Source of the DNA: Toxorhynchites rutilus septentrionalis
Lineage: Eukaryota; Arthropoda; Insecta; Diptera; Culicidae
Reading direction: 5' to 3'
DNA length: 64,000 bases
Assembly (NCBI RefSeq): GCF_029784135.1
Contig: NC_073746.1
Location: 37,739,378-37,803,377, forward strand
Shown here piece after piece: positions 10,139 through 21,640 of this stretch. Made by a program: the position numbers and the translations under genes. The notes beneath the pieces were generated by a model that did not search any database, was not told the DNA's origin, and saw only the letters and a list, made by a program, of their open reading frames with translations. Each line of letters starts with the position of its first letter. The first letter of the stretch is position 1.

Positions 10139-10587
10139 ACAATTCGGCTGAAAAGTAACACAGTAAAACGATTTGCAACTTTTCGATACCATTTTTATAG
10201 TAATCTTTCGGTTTTTCCTCAAAATAGGCCTCGGTTTCGGTAATCACTTCATCATCGGTCTTAAATTTCTTGCCAGCGTACATTCTCTTCAGGTCTGCGA
10301 ACAGAAAATAGTCGCTGGGGGCCAGATCTGGAGAATACGGTGGATGCGGAAGCAATTCGAAGCCCAATTCATGCAATGTTGCCATAGTTTTCATTCGTTT
10401 GTGATTTTTCAATTTTTTCACAATAATAAAAGTTGCTTCACTCTCAATGCTGTAACTCACGAACCAATCGACCGATTGCTGTCAAATTTTGACACGTATC
10501 CATGATGGTGCTTTGTGATTGTCAAGTATATTTTTGCAAGAGGTTCTAGATGGACCGTCAACCTTATGAATTTTTCAGCCGAACTGT
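10139..10587 (-). mobile_element. mariner deletion derivative with both inverted ends
   Basis: 449 bp. Ends read ACARTTCGGCTGAAAA inward and are flanked by TA on both sides (10137-10138, 10588-10589). Inside, on the minus strand, is the C-terminal third of a transposase with PHPPYSPDLAPSDYFLF (third catalytic Asp) and EAYFEEKPKDYYKNGIEKL. The frame is intact there but runs on through the terminal repeat, so the proper stop is lost. The DNA-binding domain and the first two catalytic residues are deleted. Confidence 0.75.
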
Positions 10588-10946
10588 TACAGCTCAACCA
10601 AATAAATAAAATTGGCAAATAATTGTATATGATTATAAAGAATGATAATAAGAATAAGAAAAAAAGAATTTCCGAGAATAGATTCTCAAGTGATTTTTTT
10701 ATATGGATTTCAGCGGTAAAAACAACCTGACAGCATAAATGGAATTTAGAAGAAACTAAAGAGCGATACAAATAACTTCCCGGAGAATGCTGGATAGAGA
10801 ATAAACGAATTTAAAATAAACCGCTATTATTATTCAAGCTAACATTGTTATCCATAAAACTATAGAACACAAAATAGAATCAATCCCAAAATGAAATTTA
10901 AGAGAGGTTCAATTTTATTTGGATTTTTTTTTAGAAATAATTGGTG
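10588..10946. other. No gene seen
   Basis: AT-rich, inside the composite element, without recognised repeats. Confidence 0.45.
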
Positions 10947-11062
10947 TAATGTCCACGTGGACAACAGGGGGAGGGGTATAGTAAATGTCCACGTTTGTCC
11001 ACGGAGGGGGAGGGGGGGTTCAAAAACACGATTTTTCTGTCCACGTGGTATGTGGACAGCCC

Positions 11063-11370
11063 CTTTGTAAAAACATGCAAGTCGAGGGTATTTATGTTCC
11101 CACCGAGCTGTGTTTCCTTAACACGGATTTCAAAATCAATTTGCCTGGGGAATCCGCTTTGTCAAAACATGCAAGTCGGGGTTTTTTCCCACTGAGCTGT
11201 GTTTCCCTAAAACGGACTTCAAAATTAATGTGCCTGGGGGAATCCGCTTTGCAAATACATACAAATCGAGGGTATTTTTTTGGTGTTGAGTACTTTTGTA
11301 CTCGCTTGTCGTTGTGCAGACCGGAATATGTTTCCCTAAAACGTACCTTCAAACCGAAAGCCTGGGAAAA
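11063..11370 (+). repeat. Minisatellite, three to four units (right part)
   Basis: Tandem units of about 85-95 bp sharing TGTTTCCCTAAMACGGACTT, GTGCCTGGGGGAATCCGCTTT and ACATGCAAGTCG. The last unit is diverged (GTGCAGACCGGAATATGTTT), and that form recurs at 27740-27945. Confidence 0.7.
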
Positions 11371-11639
11371 TCGTCATTTCAGATACAAGAGGTGGATGAA
11401 CTTTCGCGGTTCGAGAACTACGTAAACATGAGATGTGCAATAATTTCAGAGGGGTACGTATAATACAATGATATTTTGACAATTCTTCCATTCACATATT
11501 TTGGTAGTCCTAGGCATCATATCAAAAGTAAGAGGACATTCATCAAATTTATTTGCAACGAACATAATCTACAGAACATAATCTATTACAAAAATTCTAA
11601 TGCATTCTTAAATAATATTTGATGTGATAAACAAGTGGA

Positions 11640-11960
11640 TTGCACAATATAATTGCGTAGTTCTACGTCGAAAATATGCGGTCGTGTCCTAGATACCACC
11701 TCTTACATTTTTGACGTAGGACTACGTCTAACCGGAAGATATAGGGGTTTAAATGGAAATCTAGGCACTGAACAAGTAGGAAAAAATGCAAGATTTGGAA
11801 CGCTTATAACTCGAGCATTTCTCAATAGATCGCAATGGTTTTGGCATCAATTGATAGGAAATATATCTACGCATCTATCATATGGAATAACATTTCATTT
11901 TTCTTGAGATAAATAATTGAATAATTGTGAAATATCAAGCATTGTCCAAATGCACTATGT
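11640..11960 (+). repeat. Dispersed repeat, second copy of the 7130-7500 type
   Basis: Two GACGTAG-type palindromes (11655-11669 and 11713-11728), then the GCTTATAACTCGAGCATTTC block shared with 7350-7500. It runs directly into the upstream flank of histone pseudogene 1. Confidence 0.6.
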
Positions 11961-12179
11961 GCCCATTTTTGATTGGTCCATTTTGTGCTCCTTAAATCGT
12001 ACCGACCAAAACGGGCAACCAGAGCAGCAGCGAAATAGAATGAAGCACCATTGGAAAGGAAAAAGAAAAAAATGAACGAAACATTGGTCGCTGTCTCACA
12101 CATGCGTAATTCTCGAGCCAGCCAGTCAGCTTAAAAATCCCCGCTCCGCTGCCGTAACGATCATTCTCATTCAAACCGT

Positions 12180-12695
12180 ACACCACATCGGTTCGCATCA
12201 AAACACTTCAACAAACCAACCCAAGCAGCCATGTCTGGACATGGCAAAGGAGGAAAAGTGAAGGGAAAGGCAAAATCCCGCTCGAACCGTGTTGATCTGG
12301 AGTTCCCCGCAAGGGTAGCTAGGCCGAGCGCGTTAGTACCAGTGCACCAGTCCACCTAGCCGGCGTTATATAGTTTCGGCCGTCGAAGTGATCGAGTTGG
12401 CTGGTAAAGCTGCACGCGACGATAAGAAACCCCGCATTCAGAACAGAACACATTCGGTTCGGTGGACATCAAGACAACAACAGGCAGTTGCAGCGAGTGG
12501 CAAACGCAATCGCAAAACGGCAGCTGGTAGCAGAAGAAAAAAGTTTGTTCTTTATACAATCTGCTTTGGTGGCAAATCCAGAATAAGGCGGCATCGAGGG
12601 CGTTCGAAATGGTTTTTTTCAAAACCACGAGTACTAAGTTTTCTAAAATTCCATAAAACACGGCGCTTATTAGGGCCATTAAACCTTTCAAAAAA
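12180..12695 (+). pseudogene. Histone H2A pseudogene 1, chimeric
   Basis: ATG at 12231 begins MSGHGKGGKVKGKAKSRSNR, the H2A N-terminus with one change. About 24 bases (the GRIHRLL region) are then missing and indels follow. Further on, GAP VHLAG.. and ELAGKAARDDKKPRI mark the H2A core helix and docking segment. After that the normal C-terminal half is replaced by unrelated sequence also present in pseudogene 2. A histone 3' stem-loop sits at 12662-12677 (GGCGCT-UAUU-AGGGCC as RNA) with a purine-rich downstream element TTCAAAAAAGAG. Multiple stops: not a working gene. Confidence 0.8.
12662..12677 (+). promoter_or_regulatory. Histone mRNA 3' stem-loop (pseudogene 1)
   Basis: Six-base stem with a four-base loop; the fourth stem pair is G-G instead of C-G. 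The same mismatch is in the other copy. Confidence 0.65.
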
Positions 12696-12895
12696 GAGTT
12701 TACGAAATACAGTTCAATGCTTTCTAAAATAATATCAAAAATAATAATAAAACACAAATTGATTTTTTCATAATTTGTTTGCCAGTATATGATGAGTATG
12801 TGAATTTGGCAGTTGTTCTGAGCTTATTTATGGTTGGGGACTTTCCCGATTATTCAATATTCATCAATTTTTAAATTGCTTCTAGATTGAAAGTA

Positions 12896-13121
12896 CAGTA
12901 ATTTACATTTAGCTCGACATTCAGCTAATTGGACGGACCTGTAATGCGACATATTTAGTTGGACATTTTTGAAAACATAAAGTTCGAGGTCCAAATTATG
13001 ACCCCACATCGAAAGTCGACACTGTACCACTGTCATTGCAAATGTTCAATTACAGGTTAAAATCGCCTCCAATGCGACACTGTGTGGTGTTTCGGCACGT
13101 CGCATTAAATGTAATTTACTG
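12896..13121. mobile_element. TA-flanked MITE between the H2A pseudogenes
   Basis: 226 bp with inverted ends CAGTAAWTTACATTTA followed by a CGAC, TA at each side (12894-12895, 13122-13123). The CAG terminus and TA duplication suggest a pogo/Tigger-type derivative. No frame. Confidence 0.65.
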
Positions 13122-13123
13122 TA

Positions 13124-13465
13124 CAACATGTCACAAGCTGGATGGGAAGAAATTTTCCAACTGTGAAAGCTGTGGCGAGTGGCAAACGCAATCGCTAAAC
13201 AGGAAGGTTTAGCCGAACAAGATGGGGATATCGAGTGATAACAAAACAATAAACTCTTTAGATTAAAGATAATTTTGTGATCCTGAAAAGGAGCCTGCAT
13301 GTGAATCCAACGAGCGAACAAATCGTAATGAATGTATTTTTTTTGCCATCGCTGCCTTTTAACGCTCTTTCGTTCGTCTCGTTGGACTCGCCCCTTTGGC
13401 TTAGTCTGCTGATTTGTCTCTATCCTGTGAGTGTGTACCGCTAGAGTACAAAAGGCGCGGATCCG
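13124..13465. repeat. Third fragment of the histone-chimera repeat and flank
   Basis: GCGAGTGGCAAACGCAATCGC near 13170 matches the non-histone part of both H2A pseudogenes. The rest is promoter-like flank of pseudogene 2 with no open frame. Confidence 0.45.
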
Positions 13466-13845
13466 CTGAAAAATATATCATTCTCTTTCAAACCGTAAAT
13501 CAGTGTGGTTGTGTGGCATCGTTTCACATCACATCGCATCAACGGATTGGTGCCGGAGCACCAGTATACCTAATAGCGGTTATAGAATTTCGGCCGCCGG
13601 AGTGCTCGAATTGGCTTGCAAAGCTGCTCACAACAATAAAAAAAACCCGCAAAACCGAACAGAACAGAGCACATTCGGTTCGGTGGCAACAACTAGTTTC
13701 AGCGAGTGGCAAACGCAATCGCGAAACGGAAGCAGGTAGAAGAAGGAAAAAGTTTGTTTATACAGACTGCTTTGGTGGCAAAACCAGCCACCGTAAAACA
13801 CGGCGCTTTTCAGGGCCATTAAACCATTCAAAGAAGAGTTATTGA
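13466..13845 (+). pseudogene. Histone H2A pseudogene 2, chimeric, 5' deleted
   Basis: The 5' flank (TCATTCTCTTTCAAACCGTA) matches that of pseudogene 1. The coding start is then deleted to GAGAPVYLIAVIEF, followed (one frameshift) by VLELACKAAHNNKK, the H2A core. The downstream non-histone segment and stem-loop match pseudogene 1 closely. Both copies therefore descend from one chimeric ancestor. Confidence 0.8.
13802..13817 (+). promoter_or_regulatory. Histone mRNA 3' stem-loop (pseudogene 2)
   Basis: GGCGCTTTTCAGGGCC, near the metazoan consensus, with TTCAAAGAAGAG 10 bases downstream as histone downstream element. One stem mismatch, shared with the other copy. Confidence 0.7.
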
Positions 13846-14834
13846 AAGTTTTTCACAATACCAATGCATTCTAAAGAGACATAATATGACATATAATATA
13901 AACCGATTTATTTTGTTTATCTTGTTCTTGAACTTATTGGTGGTTGGGGTCTTTTAAATTAATCATTCAGTTTTCACAAACCCATGCATGGTTTCCGAAT
14001 TAAAAATGGCTTCAAATTACAACACATTGTATGCAGGATGGCATTACGAATTTTCTCGGTAGCAAGAACTGCTTTCTTTGGTTGATAACTGATGTTGAAA
14101 AATGAATGACGTTACATCTGCATTGTATAGAAAAATAACTAAGGAGCAACATGATGAGCTATGTATTTCCTTATTCTTCTTTCTTTGTTTTTAAGAGGCT
14201 TTGAACTTTGCAGTTCATTCGCCTCTATGTATTTCCTGCTGCTCTGTTCTTATTTTAAAGGGCTTTAATCCGAAGGTCATTCGTCCATGTATTTACTGTT
14301 GGTTTTTCAGAACGCTTATAGTTCGTTTATTTCTCGACAGATCGTAGAGTTCGTCTCCAAAACCTCAGTTCTTTTTCATTTTTATTTACTTTGTTTGAGG
14401 AAACTACAAATCTTACAATTCATTCGTCTCCGAAACACGGAAACAGTTTAAGGTACGGTAATGTGCTCAATAGTGAAATATATGATAGTGAATGAGCTGA
14501 TGACCACCTATGCATCCCCTATCACAGCCATCATTTTGATTGTACGATATGTGCATACGCCGAAAGATGCCCGGCGTTGAACATTTAATAAGTACAAAGC
14601 CTTTGGAAAAAAATCAAGAATTAACTATAAGACAGCGAGAAAAAATTGAGAAAGTTTGTAAAAAAAACGCAAAAACACAACACCAAAGGTTCTTTTCAGA
14701 ACCCCCAACATGTTCATGAAGAGTAAACAGTAAACTAATCCATTTTTCAGGTAGATAGGTAGGTATTCACGTAGCAGAAGAAAATAAAACAATATATTTA
14801 AAATATATATTTAGCAAAAGCTGTCCCCTTTGTA
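13846..14834. other. No gene; repeat pieces
   Basis: Contains a segment near 14180-14230 whose reverse complement recurs at 62200-62255 (GCGAATGAACTGCAAAGTT ... CCTCTTAAAAACAAAG), a likely SINE-type tail, and a short piece of the CTTATAACTCG-type repeat near 14320. Confidence 0.45.
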
Positions 14835-15461
14835 TAGTCCTACGTCACTCCGGTTATGTCCCCGACATTACCCACCCGTCTTTTTTATTTGTATTACTTT
14901 TCTTATAATAGTCCACTATATAGGAAAAGTGTTGTTATGAAAAGTAAAAATAAGCAGATGAAATGAACGAACTAGTTTTTTTTCTTAAATTAATGCTAGC
15001 GTTAACATTTAACAGTACATGGAAAGCAGAGTTGCATGTAAAATGCACTTGACAATTGAACTTAATTGACTCCGTTTGACCTAGATTGAGACGAAAAGTT
15101 TTCCGCTTGCATTTTAGTTTTAGACGAATGAAGTTTTCAGCACCCTAATTGTGAAAAAAAGTAATTACAATTGCTGACAAGAGATAAACTTCCATGAAGT
15201 TGCTCTAAAATCCAAACCTAGTAGACATTAGAATACTACTTCTGATATAAATCAATTAAAAAATAAACATTTTAGTTCATGATATGTTTCTGCATAATGC
15301 GAAAAATGTGTTTTGGAAACATGTAATTAGTTTCTGTATATCGTCTTTCAACGTTATTCTTTGACACATTCAATTTTGTACCATTTCAGTAACTGACTGG
15401 TAAGTCTGGTGTGTGAACTTCCTATCTTCCTGAATTTTCCCACCTTCTATTCTTCATCTCG

Positions 15462-15465
<4 letters not shown>
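14835..15465 (+). repeat. Harbinger-derived non-autonomous repeat
   Basis: Two stretches match the region around the Harbinger remnant at 61-62 kb: 14885-15000 with 61010-61125 and 15330-15462 with 61690-61872. The copy here stops at TTCATCTCGA, inside what is transposase coding sequence in the other copy. It looks like an internal-deletion derivative of that transposon. Confidence 0.5.

Positions 15466-15551
<86 letters not shown>
15466..15551. repeat. (TA)n microsatellite
   Basis: About 43 perfect TA units. Confidence 0.95.
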
Positions 15552-15553
<2 letters not shown>

Positions 15554-15737
15554 TTAAGGACTTCAGGTTCAATGAAACAATGATAGAGTTTGAGCTCTAG
15601 ACTAGAACTAGTTTATTTCACATTGTTTCCCATTTTTATACACGACTAGAAACTTTACTTTATCTATCCCTTCCAACATCCTTTATTTACCCTGTTTCCT
15701 AGGATTGCCCTTGTTCAATGCGTACCCACGTGGAAAG

Positions 15738-15782
15738 CAAGGCGCTTATATCAATGTATAACGTATATATAGAGGCGCCTTG
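15738..15782 (-). mobile_element. hAT-type MITE, 45 bp minimal copy
   Basis: Only the two terminal repeats of the 360 bp hAT MITE, joined back to back (CAAGGCGCTTATATC ... ATAGAGGCGCCTTG). Flanked by GTGGAAAG (15730-15737) and GTGGAATG (15783-15790), an 8 bp duplication with one mismatch. Confidence 0.75.
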
Positions 15783-15957
15783 GTGGAATGTATGCTCTAT
15801 GTTGCTTCTATTGTTGTTTACCTGGCGGCGGGCTGAATGTAGGGATCTTAACTACTCTCCCTTTTGAAGACGAATCGTCCCGATTCGTTTTATCACGATA
15901 CTCCGATGCGTATTTTTGCGCGCTATAATATAGTCCTTGACAGTGTTTTATTTGGTT

Positions 15958-16437
15958 AATACTTATGACAGACATACAGCTGTACTTGCGTTGTACTTCG
16001 AAAATTGTATGTCTGTCACCATGTACAGCGCTAGAACCATGCAAGCAACTCGGTACAATCGCTGTACCTGTACCAACCTATTTTACCGCTGTACATGGCT
16101 ACAGTTGTACTGTGCGCAGCGCCATAGACGGTTAGTGGTGGGTAGCATGAACAAAACGAATCAAAACATTTGGTATGCATTCTTTTCAATGACTTTCTCT
16201 TGAGTTGATAACTCAGATTGGAAACATATTTGTTGTGTTCGATAGTTTAGACGCTAAATAAAAACCTTTTTCATTGAAATATTGGTGAAAATACAATGCA
16301 ATAAATTCAAACTTCTGATTGTCAGTCTGACATGCGGTACAATGTACAACCAAAGTATGTGTGTCATGCTATCGTGGTACCTGTACAACGCTGTACACGT
16401 ACAGCGCTAGTACAGTTGTATGTCTGTCCATGGTATA
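15958..16437 (+). repeat. GTAC-rich palindromic repeat unit 1
   Basis: About 480 bp unit: starts at GACAGACATACAGCTGTAC, has a hairpin with GACAGACATACA and TGTATGTCTGTC arms around a short loop, a cluster of GTAC tetranucleotides, an AT-rich middle, and a second GTAC cluster ending TGTATGTCTGTCC. Holds the empty-site version (16293-16304) of the SINE insertion found in the copy at 23.4 kb. Confidence 0.75.
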
Positions 16438-16453
16438 AGTCGTTCGTGAGTTA

Positions 16454-16794
16454 AGGTGGCCGTACACTGTTTGCCCGGAGGTCAAATATTTGTAATTTTT
16501 TGACAGATAAGTTTTGTTTTGATATTTGTACAAACACTATTTTGTTTGCCACTCTTCAATTTTCAACAGTAGTAAACAATATCAAACACCGAACATGGAA
16601 AAAATCAACTGAAATATTCAAGGTAACCTAACCATGTACCGACAGGTTCGAAAACATATTTTAGGCATCCAATAATTGAATATTTGCTTGTCGTGTTTTG
16701 TGTAGAATATATTTGATCAGTACACGTTGACCAAATTTTATCTGTCAAAAAGAGTCAAATATTTGGCTTCGGTCAAATAGTGTATGAGCACCCT
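16454..16794. mobile_element. 341 bp TIR element, TA target
   Basis: Inverted ends of about 60 bp: AGGTGGCCGTACACTGTTTG on the left and AGGGTGCTCATACACTATTT on the right, both continuing to CAAATATTTG ... TTTTTGACAGATAA. TA on both sides. A truncated copy is at 19474-19540. It separates GTAC unit 1 from the mariner relic, so it may have inserted into mariner 5' sequence. Confidence 0.7.
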
Positions 16795-16796
16795 TA

Positions 16797-17375
16797 TAGT
16801 ATCGCAAATATGGAGCAAAATAAAGAGAAAATCCGACATATTTTACAGTACTACTATGACAAATGCATCTCAAGCTGCCAATAAAATTTGTGCAGTTTAT
16901 GAACCCGATACAGTTTCCATTTCCACCGCACAACGATGGTTTCAACGTTTTCGTTCTGGTGTAGAGGTCGTCGAAGATGCGCCACGCTCCGGAAGGCCTG
17001 TCGTCGAAAATTGCGACAAAATCGCTGAATTAGCCGAGAAAGACCGGCATAGTAGCAGCCGTAGCATCGGCCAAGAGCTGGGGATAAGTCATCAAACGTG
17101 AGTGACAAGTGACTACCACCTGTTTTTGCCCATGGCGAACGAGCTAGGTAGTCAGAAGTTAGCCACAAAAGAGGTCTGAGAAAATTGGCTATCCGAGTTT
17201 TTTGCCAATAAGGAAGCAAGCTTCTATAACAGGGGTATTATGAAGTTGGCATCTCGTTGGGAACAAGTCATCGAACAAAACGGCGCATATTTGACTTAAA
17301 ACAGATGATTGTAACTAATTTTATGAACAAATGAAAATTAAAAAAAAATACCGCAGGACTTTTTTGACAGCCTTT
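16797..17375 (+). pseudogene. mariner, internally deleted
   Basis: Start at 16811 reads MEQNKEKIRHILQYYYDK, then a frameshift, then ASQAANKICAVY, STAQRWFQRFRSG, DAPRSGRPV and SSRSIGQELGISHQT: the whole helix-turn-helix N-terminal region. Right after it comes the C-terminus ([33 protein letters not shown], stop at about 17298). The catalytic middle is gone. A candidate 3' terminal repeat, ACCGCAGGACTTTTTTG, lies at about 17351-17367. Confidence 0.8.
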
Positions 17376-17423
17376 GAAGCGTGAAAGAGACAGACTGATC
17401 ACGAGTGAGCTTGGGCACAAGCG

Positions 17424-18442
<1,019 letters not shown>

Positions 18443-18446
18443 TTAA

Positions 18447-19470
18447 CACTCCTATACTCGCGCATTGGTCTGTCAGACCGAAAAATCAATAATTAGTTCA
18501 TTTCTCAGAAAATATCAACACTACGACTTTGCGTTTCTCTCTAGCTTCGTTATTCGTCGTTCGTCATCGTTTAGCGTATCGCATGTGTTGGTACGAAGGG
18601 GACGTATGTCATTTTTTTAACACTTTCGGTCTGACACACCGACGCGAGTATAGGAGTAACTTTTTTTGACAAGTGCCTTTTTCATATTCTAGAATATTGT
18701 TGAATGAAATGTTTAAACTAATGTTAGTGGCGTGGAATATTTATTAAATTTAATGCATAAGATTATTACCGGACTATTCTTATTTGATTTCAGTCCCTTT
18801 TGTAACAGGATTGAACGGATCCATATATTAACTATTCGTCGATATATTCGTTGCTAGATTCACGTTCAAAAGCAAAATATAAATGTTTGACTTTCGTATA
18901 GTTATTCGCTAAATATAAAGGGCATACATATACACACTTGTGAAAGAATTTCACTTGTGGAAGAATTGTAAACAGTAAACTATGAATTAATCGGTAGCTT
19001 ATGGTAATTTTTAACAGTTACAGTTTCGGGGATATTTTTTTTATAATGTACAATATCGACAAGAAAACAAGAAAAAGAAAAGGAAGTTTCTAGAAATCCT
19101 TTTATATCATCTTTTTATGCCCAATCTATAAAAAGGCATTAATTCTTAGTTTACCAAGAAAACAGAGACAAAGAATATTAGAAATATGCAAATTTTATAT
19201 TCCAGAACCTTTATCATCTATTAATTACCTAGAAGGTCGTTATACATTCTTCTCTTCGATAAAATACCTGTTTTTCGGGTCAACAACTGCATGAAATGTA
19301 AAAAATATGTTCGTTTCGAGCATGCAGTTATGCTATGTTCTGATTCTTACTCCAATGAAACCACAATCGATTAATACGTTTTTATATTATTTTATAGCTC
19401 TTTATACTTCCATGAATAATATTCAGTTGCTTACTTTTAAAGTTTATTCCAAATTCCATTCATGTTGTCT
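18447..19470 (+). mobile_element. piggyBac-like non-autonomous element, copy 1 (right end lost)
   Basis: Begins CACTCCTATACTCGCGCATT directly after TTAA (18443-18446). The body matches 46716-47839 almost base for base. Its right end is missing; it breaks into a truncated copy of the 341 bp TIR element. No transposase frame. Confidence 0.75.
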
Positions 19471-19473
19471 TAG

Positions 19474-19540
19474 GGTGCTCATACACTGTTTGACCGAAGC
19501 CAAATATTTGACTCTTTTTGACAGATAAATTTTGTCCAAC
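19474..19540 (-). mobile_element. Truncated copy of the 341 bp TIR element
   Basis: Carries one terminal repeat (AGGGTGCTCATACACTGTTT...GACAGATAAA), then joins a GTAC repeat unit. Confidence 0.6.
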
Positions 19541-20031
19541 GTGTACTGTGCGCAGCGCTATAGACGGTTAGTGGTGGGTAGCATGAACAAACAGAATCAA
19601 AACACTTGGTCAATATTATTTTCATTGACTTTCTCTTGAGTTAATAATTCAGATTGGAAATTTGTTTATTGTGTTTGATGGTTCAGACGCTAAATAAAAA
19701 ACTTTTTCATTGAAACTTGTGATGAAAATTGGTCGAATTTTTGATTGTCAGTTTGGCATGCGGTGCAATGTACAACCAAAGTATGTCTGTCATGCTACGA
19801 TGGTACCTGTACAACGCTGTACACGTACAACGCTAGTACAGCTGTATGTCTGTCCCTGGTATTATACTTATATCATGGACAGACATACAGCTGTACTAGC
19901 GTTGTACGTGTACAGTGTTGTACAGGTACCATCGTACCATGACAGACATACTTTGGTTGTACATTGTACCGCATGTCAAACTGACAATCAGAATTTTTTC
20001 CATATTTCAATGAAAAAGGTTTTTATTTAGC
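19541..20031. repeat. GTAC repeat, unit 2 plus an inverted unit
   Basis: A left-truncated forward unit (19541-19858) meets an inverted one (19866 on) head to head at the TGTATGTCTGTCC ends, making a large palindrome. The inverted unit resumes at 22747 on the far side of the hAT-like element. Confidence 0.7.
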
Positions 20032-20054
20032 GTTCAAACCTAGGTAGTGCGGAC

Positions 20055-20245
20055 AAAGAAATTTCCTCCGACTTGCACTGTGATCACGTGTATTCTAGAG
20101 CTTGCCACTCAGAATGCATTCAAGGCGTGTTATTTGGCATAGAAATCTCAACTAAGTACTAATAAAAATGACGCAAGTAATACTACGTTGAGACGGCGAA
20201 GTTCCTCTAGGAACGTTAGTGCCATTGAAGAAGAAGAAGATCACT
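20055..20245 (+). mobile_element. SINE family B, 3' part only
   Basis: Matches the tail of the SINE at 48497-48785 (TTTCCTCCGACTTGCACTG, GACGGCGAAGTTCCT, AACGTTAGTGCCATT) and ends in GAAGAAGAAGA. The tRNA-like head is missing. Confidence 0.65.
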
Positions 20246-21249
20246 GAAAGAGCAACTTATATTGCAAGGTATCAGAACCTCACAGTATATAAAGAACCTA
20301 CGAATAACGCTTAGTTCACTACAATATTTTAATGTGGGAGCAAAATTCGACATTGGCCTACATAGGTTACATAGCAAAAGTGAAATGTATTGGAGACGTT
20401 TTTTTCTAACGTCGGTGAAAACAGCTTTGTTAGTGAAGCTGATCGAATGAAATCCGCTTAATTATGATCCGCTAGTCCTGGTGATGAATATAACGGTAAA
20501 GCAATCTGCGCTTCGTGTTGATGATGGACGTAATCTTCTGAGTCAACTACCGGCTTAATTGTGAAGAAGGCATTGAGATTTCTTTTCCGGTTGAAATGTG
20601 ACGATGTATTTGTAACCTGTAAATGTGTTTGAAAGGTTTGCTACACTTTTGATTTTCAATAATTGAAACATTGTACTTACTCCACAGAAACGGGAACCCT
20701 TATTCGGAACTAGTTTGTCGTCTCCGCAAAAATCGACTCAGCGCGTCTGTAAATACGTTTCCGAAGGTATACGATAAAAGCTAACGCGAACATTTTCACT
20801 CGTATTCGGGCAGCCTTTCACAGAGCAACGCATTTTTAATGTCCACTTTCCCTGATATAATATTTCTCCGAACGAAATAAAAACAAACGAAGTCACAGTC
20901 ACGTAAATGTTTACTCCAGCGATTTGAAATTATTCGATAAAAAGTGGAACGAAGAGTTGCCAGATTATTTTTTCAAAAAGTCTGTAAAAATATGTGAAAG
21001 TCTGTTAAAAATGTGGAAATGTCTGTAAAAGTGTGCGGATCTGTAGAAATGTCTTTCAACGTTAATTTTCTTAGATTCATTGATATTTTGTTCATCGTGA
21101 TGCACGTAAGATTGTCTTTCGTATATTATTGTATATTTTGTATATATACAGCCATACCATGCCAAACCGATATAGTGGTTCTCAGATGTCGATGAAAAGT
21201 GGTAGTTTTGTTCTTTATTGCAAAACGTTAGACCCGTTTTTTTATTTTT

Positions 21250-21640
21250 TCGTTAGGGTGACCATCTCAATTTTAGGGTGGTCCGAAAAATAATTTGTCC
21301 CCACTTTTTCCCAAAACTGACTTTTATCAAAAATTCCTAACTTCCGAACCACTGAGCCGGTTTAGATTATCGATATATCTAAATGAAGCCAATGAGCTAT
21401 CGTTTTATTAAAAAATATTGAACTTGCAAAAAAAATGAATTTTATTTTCGTAATTATCGATTGCATTTGTTTTTCATTGTATTCATGGTTTTGGACAATA
21501 TTTTTTATATTTTTCGTGAAAGATGAGGCTGTTTTACATAACATATCTCGATTTCAGAGATGCAATTTTTTTTTGTTTTTGAGATATGATTTTTCAAATG
21601 ATTGAAACCATTTTTCCCCTTGAGAACGCATGGAATGGCA
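21250..21640 (+). repeat. Dispersed repeat, related to 55190-55960
   Basis: Shares GGTCCGAAAAATAATTT, CCAATGAGCT and TTTTCGTAATTAT with the tandem repeat at 55 kb. AT-rich, no gene. Confidence 0.5.

Larger units (their letters stand above)
7687..11062. mobile_element. 3.4 kb composite element with GGGCTGTCCACATACC ends
   Basis: Both outer ends read GGGCTGTCCACATACCACG inward (25 bp identical) and are flanked by CTTTG on each side (7682-7686, 11063-11067) inside the minisatellite. Each end is itself a roughly 115 bp near-palindromic block (7687-7795 and 10947-11062) with G-rich runs and repeated TGTCCACG. Between them are unrelated elements: a dispersed repeat, a hAT MITE, two mariner relics and a mariner deletion derivative. 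Either one large foldback transposon that collected insertions, or two foldback MITEs acting as ends. No transposase of its own was recognised. Confidence 0.6.

Noticed and set aside
11867..12355. Minus-strand frames across the histone pseudogene flank
   Set aside because: Overlap repeats and pseudogene 1 on the opposite strand; no recognisable protein.
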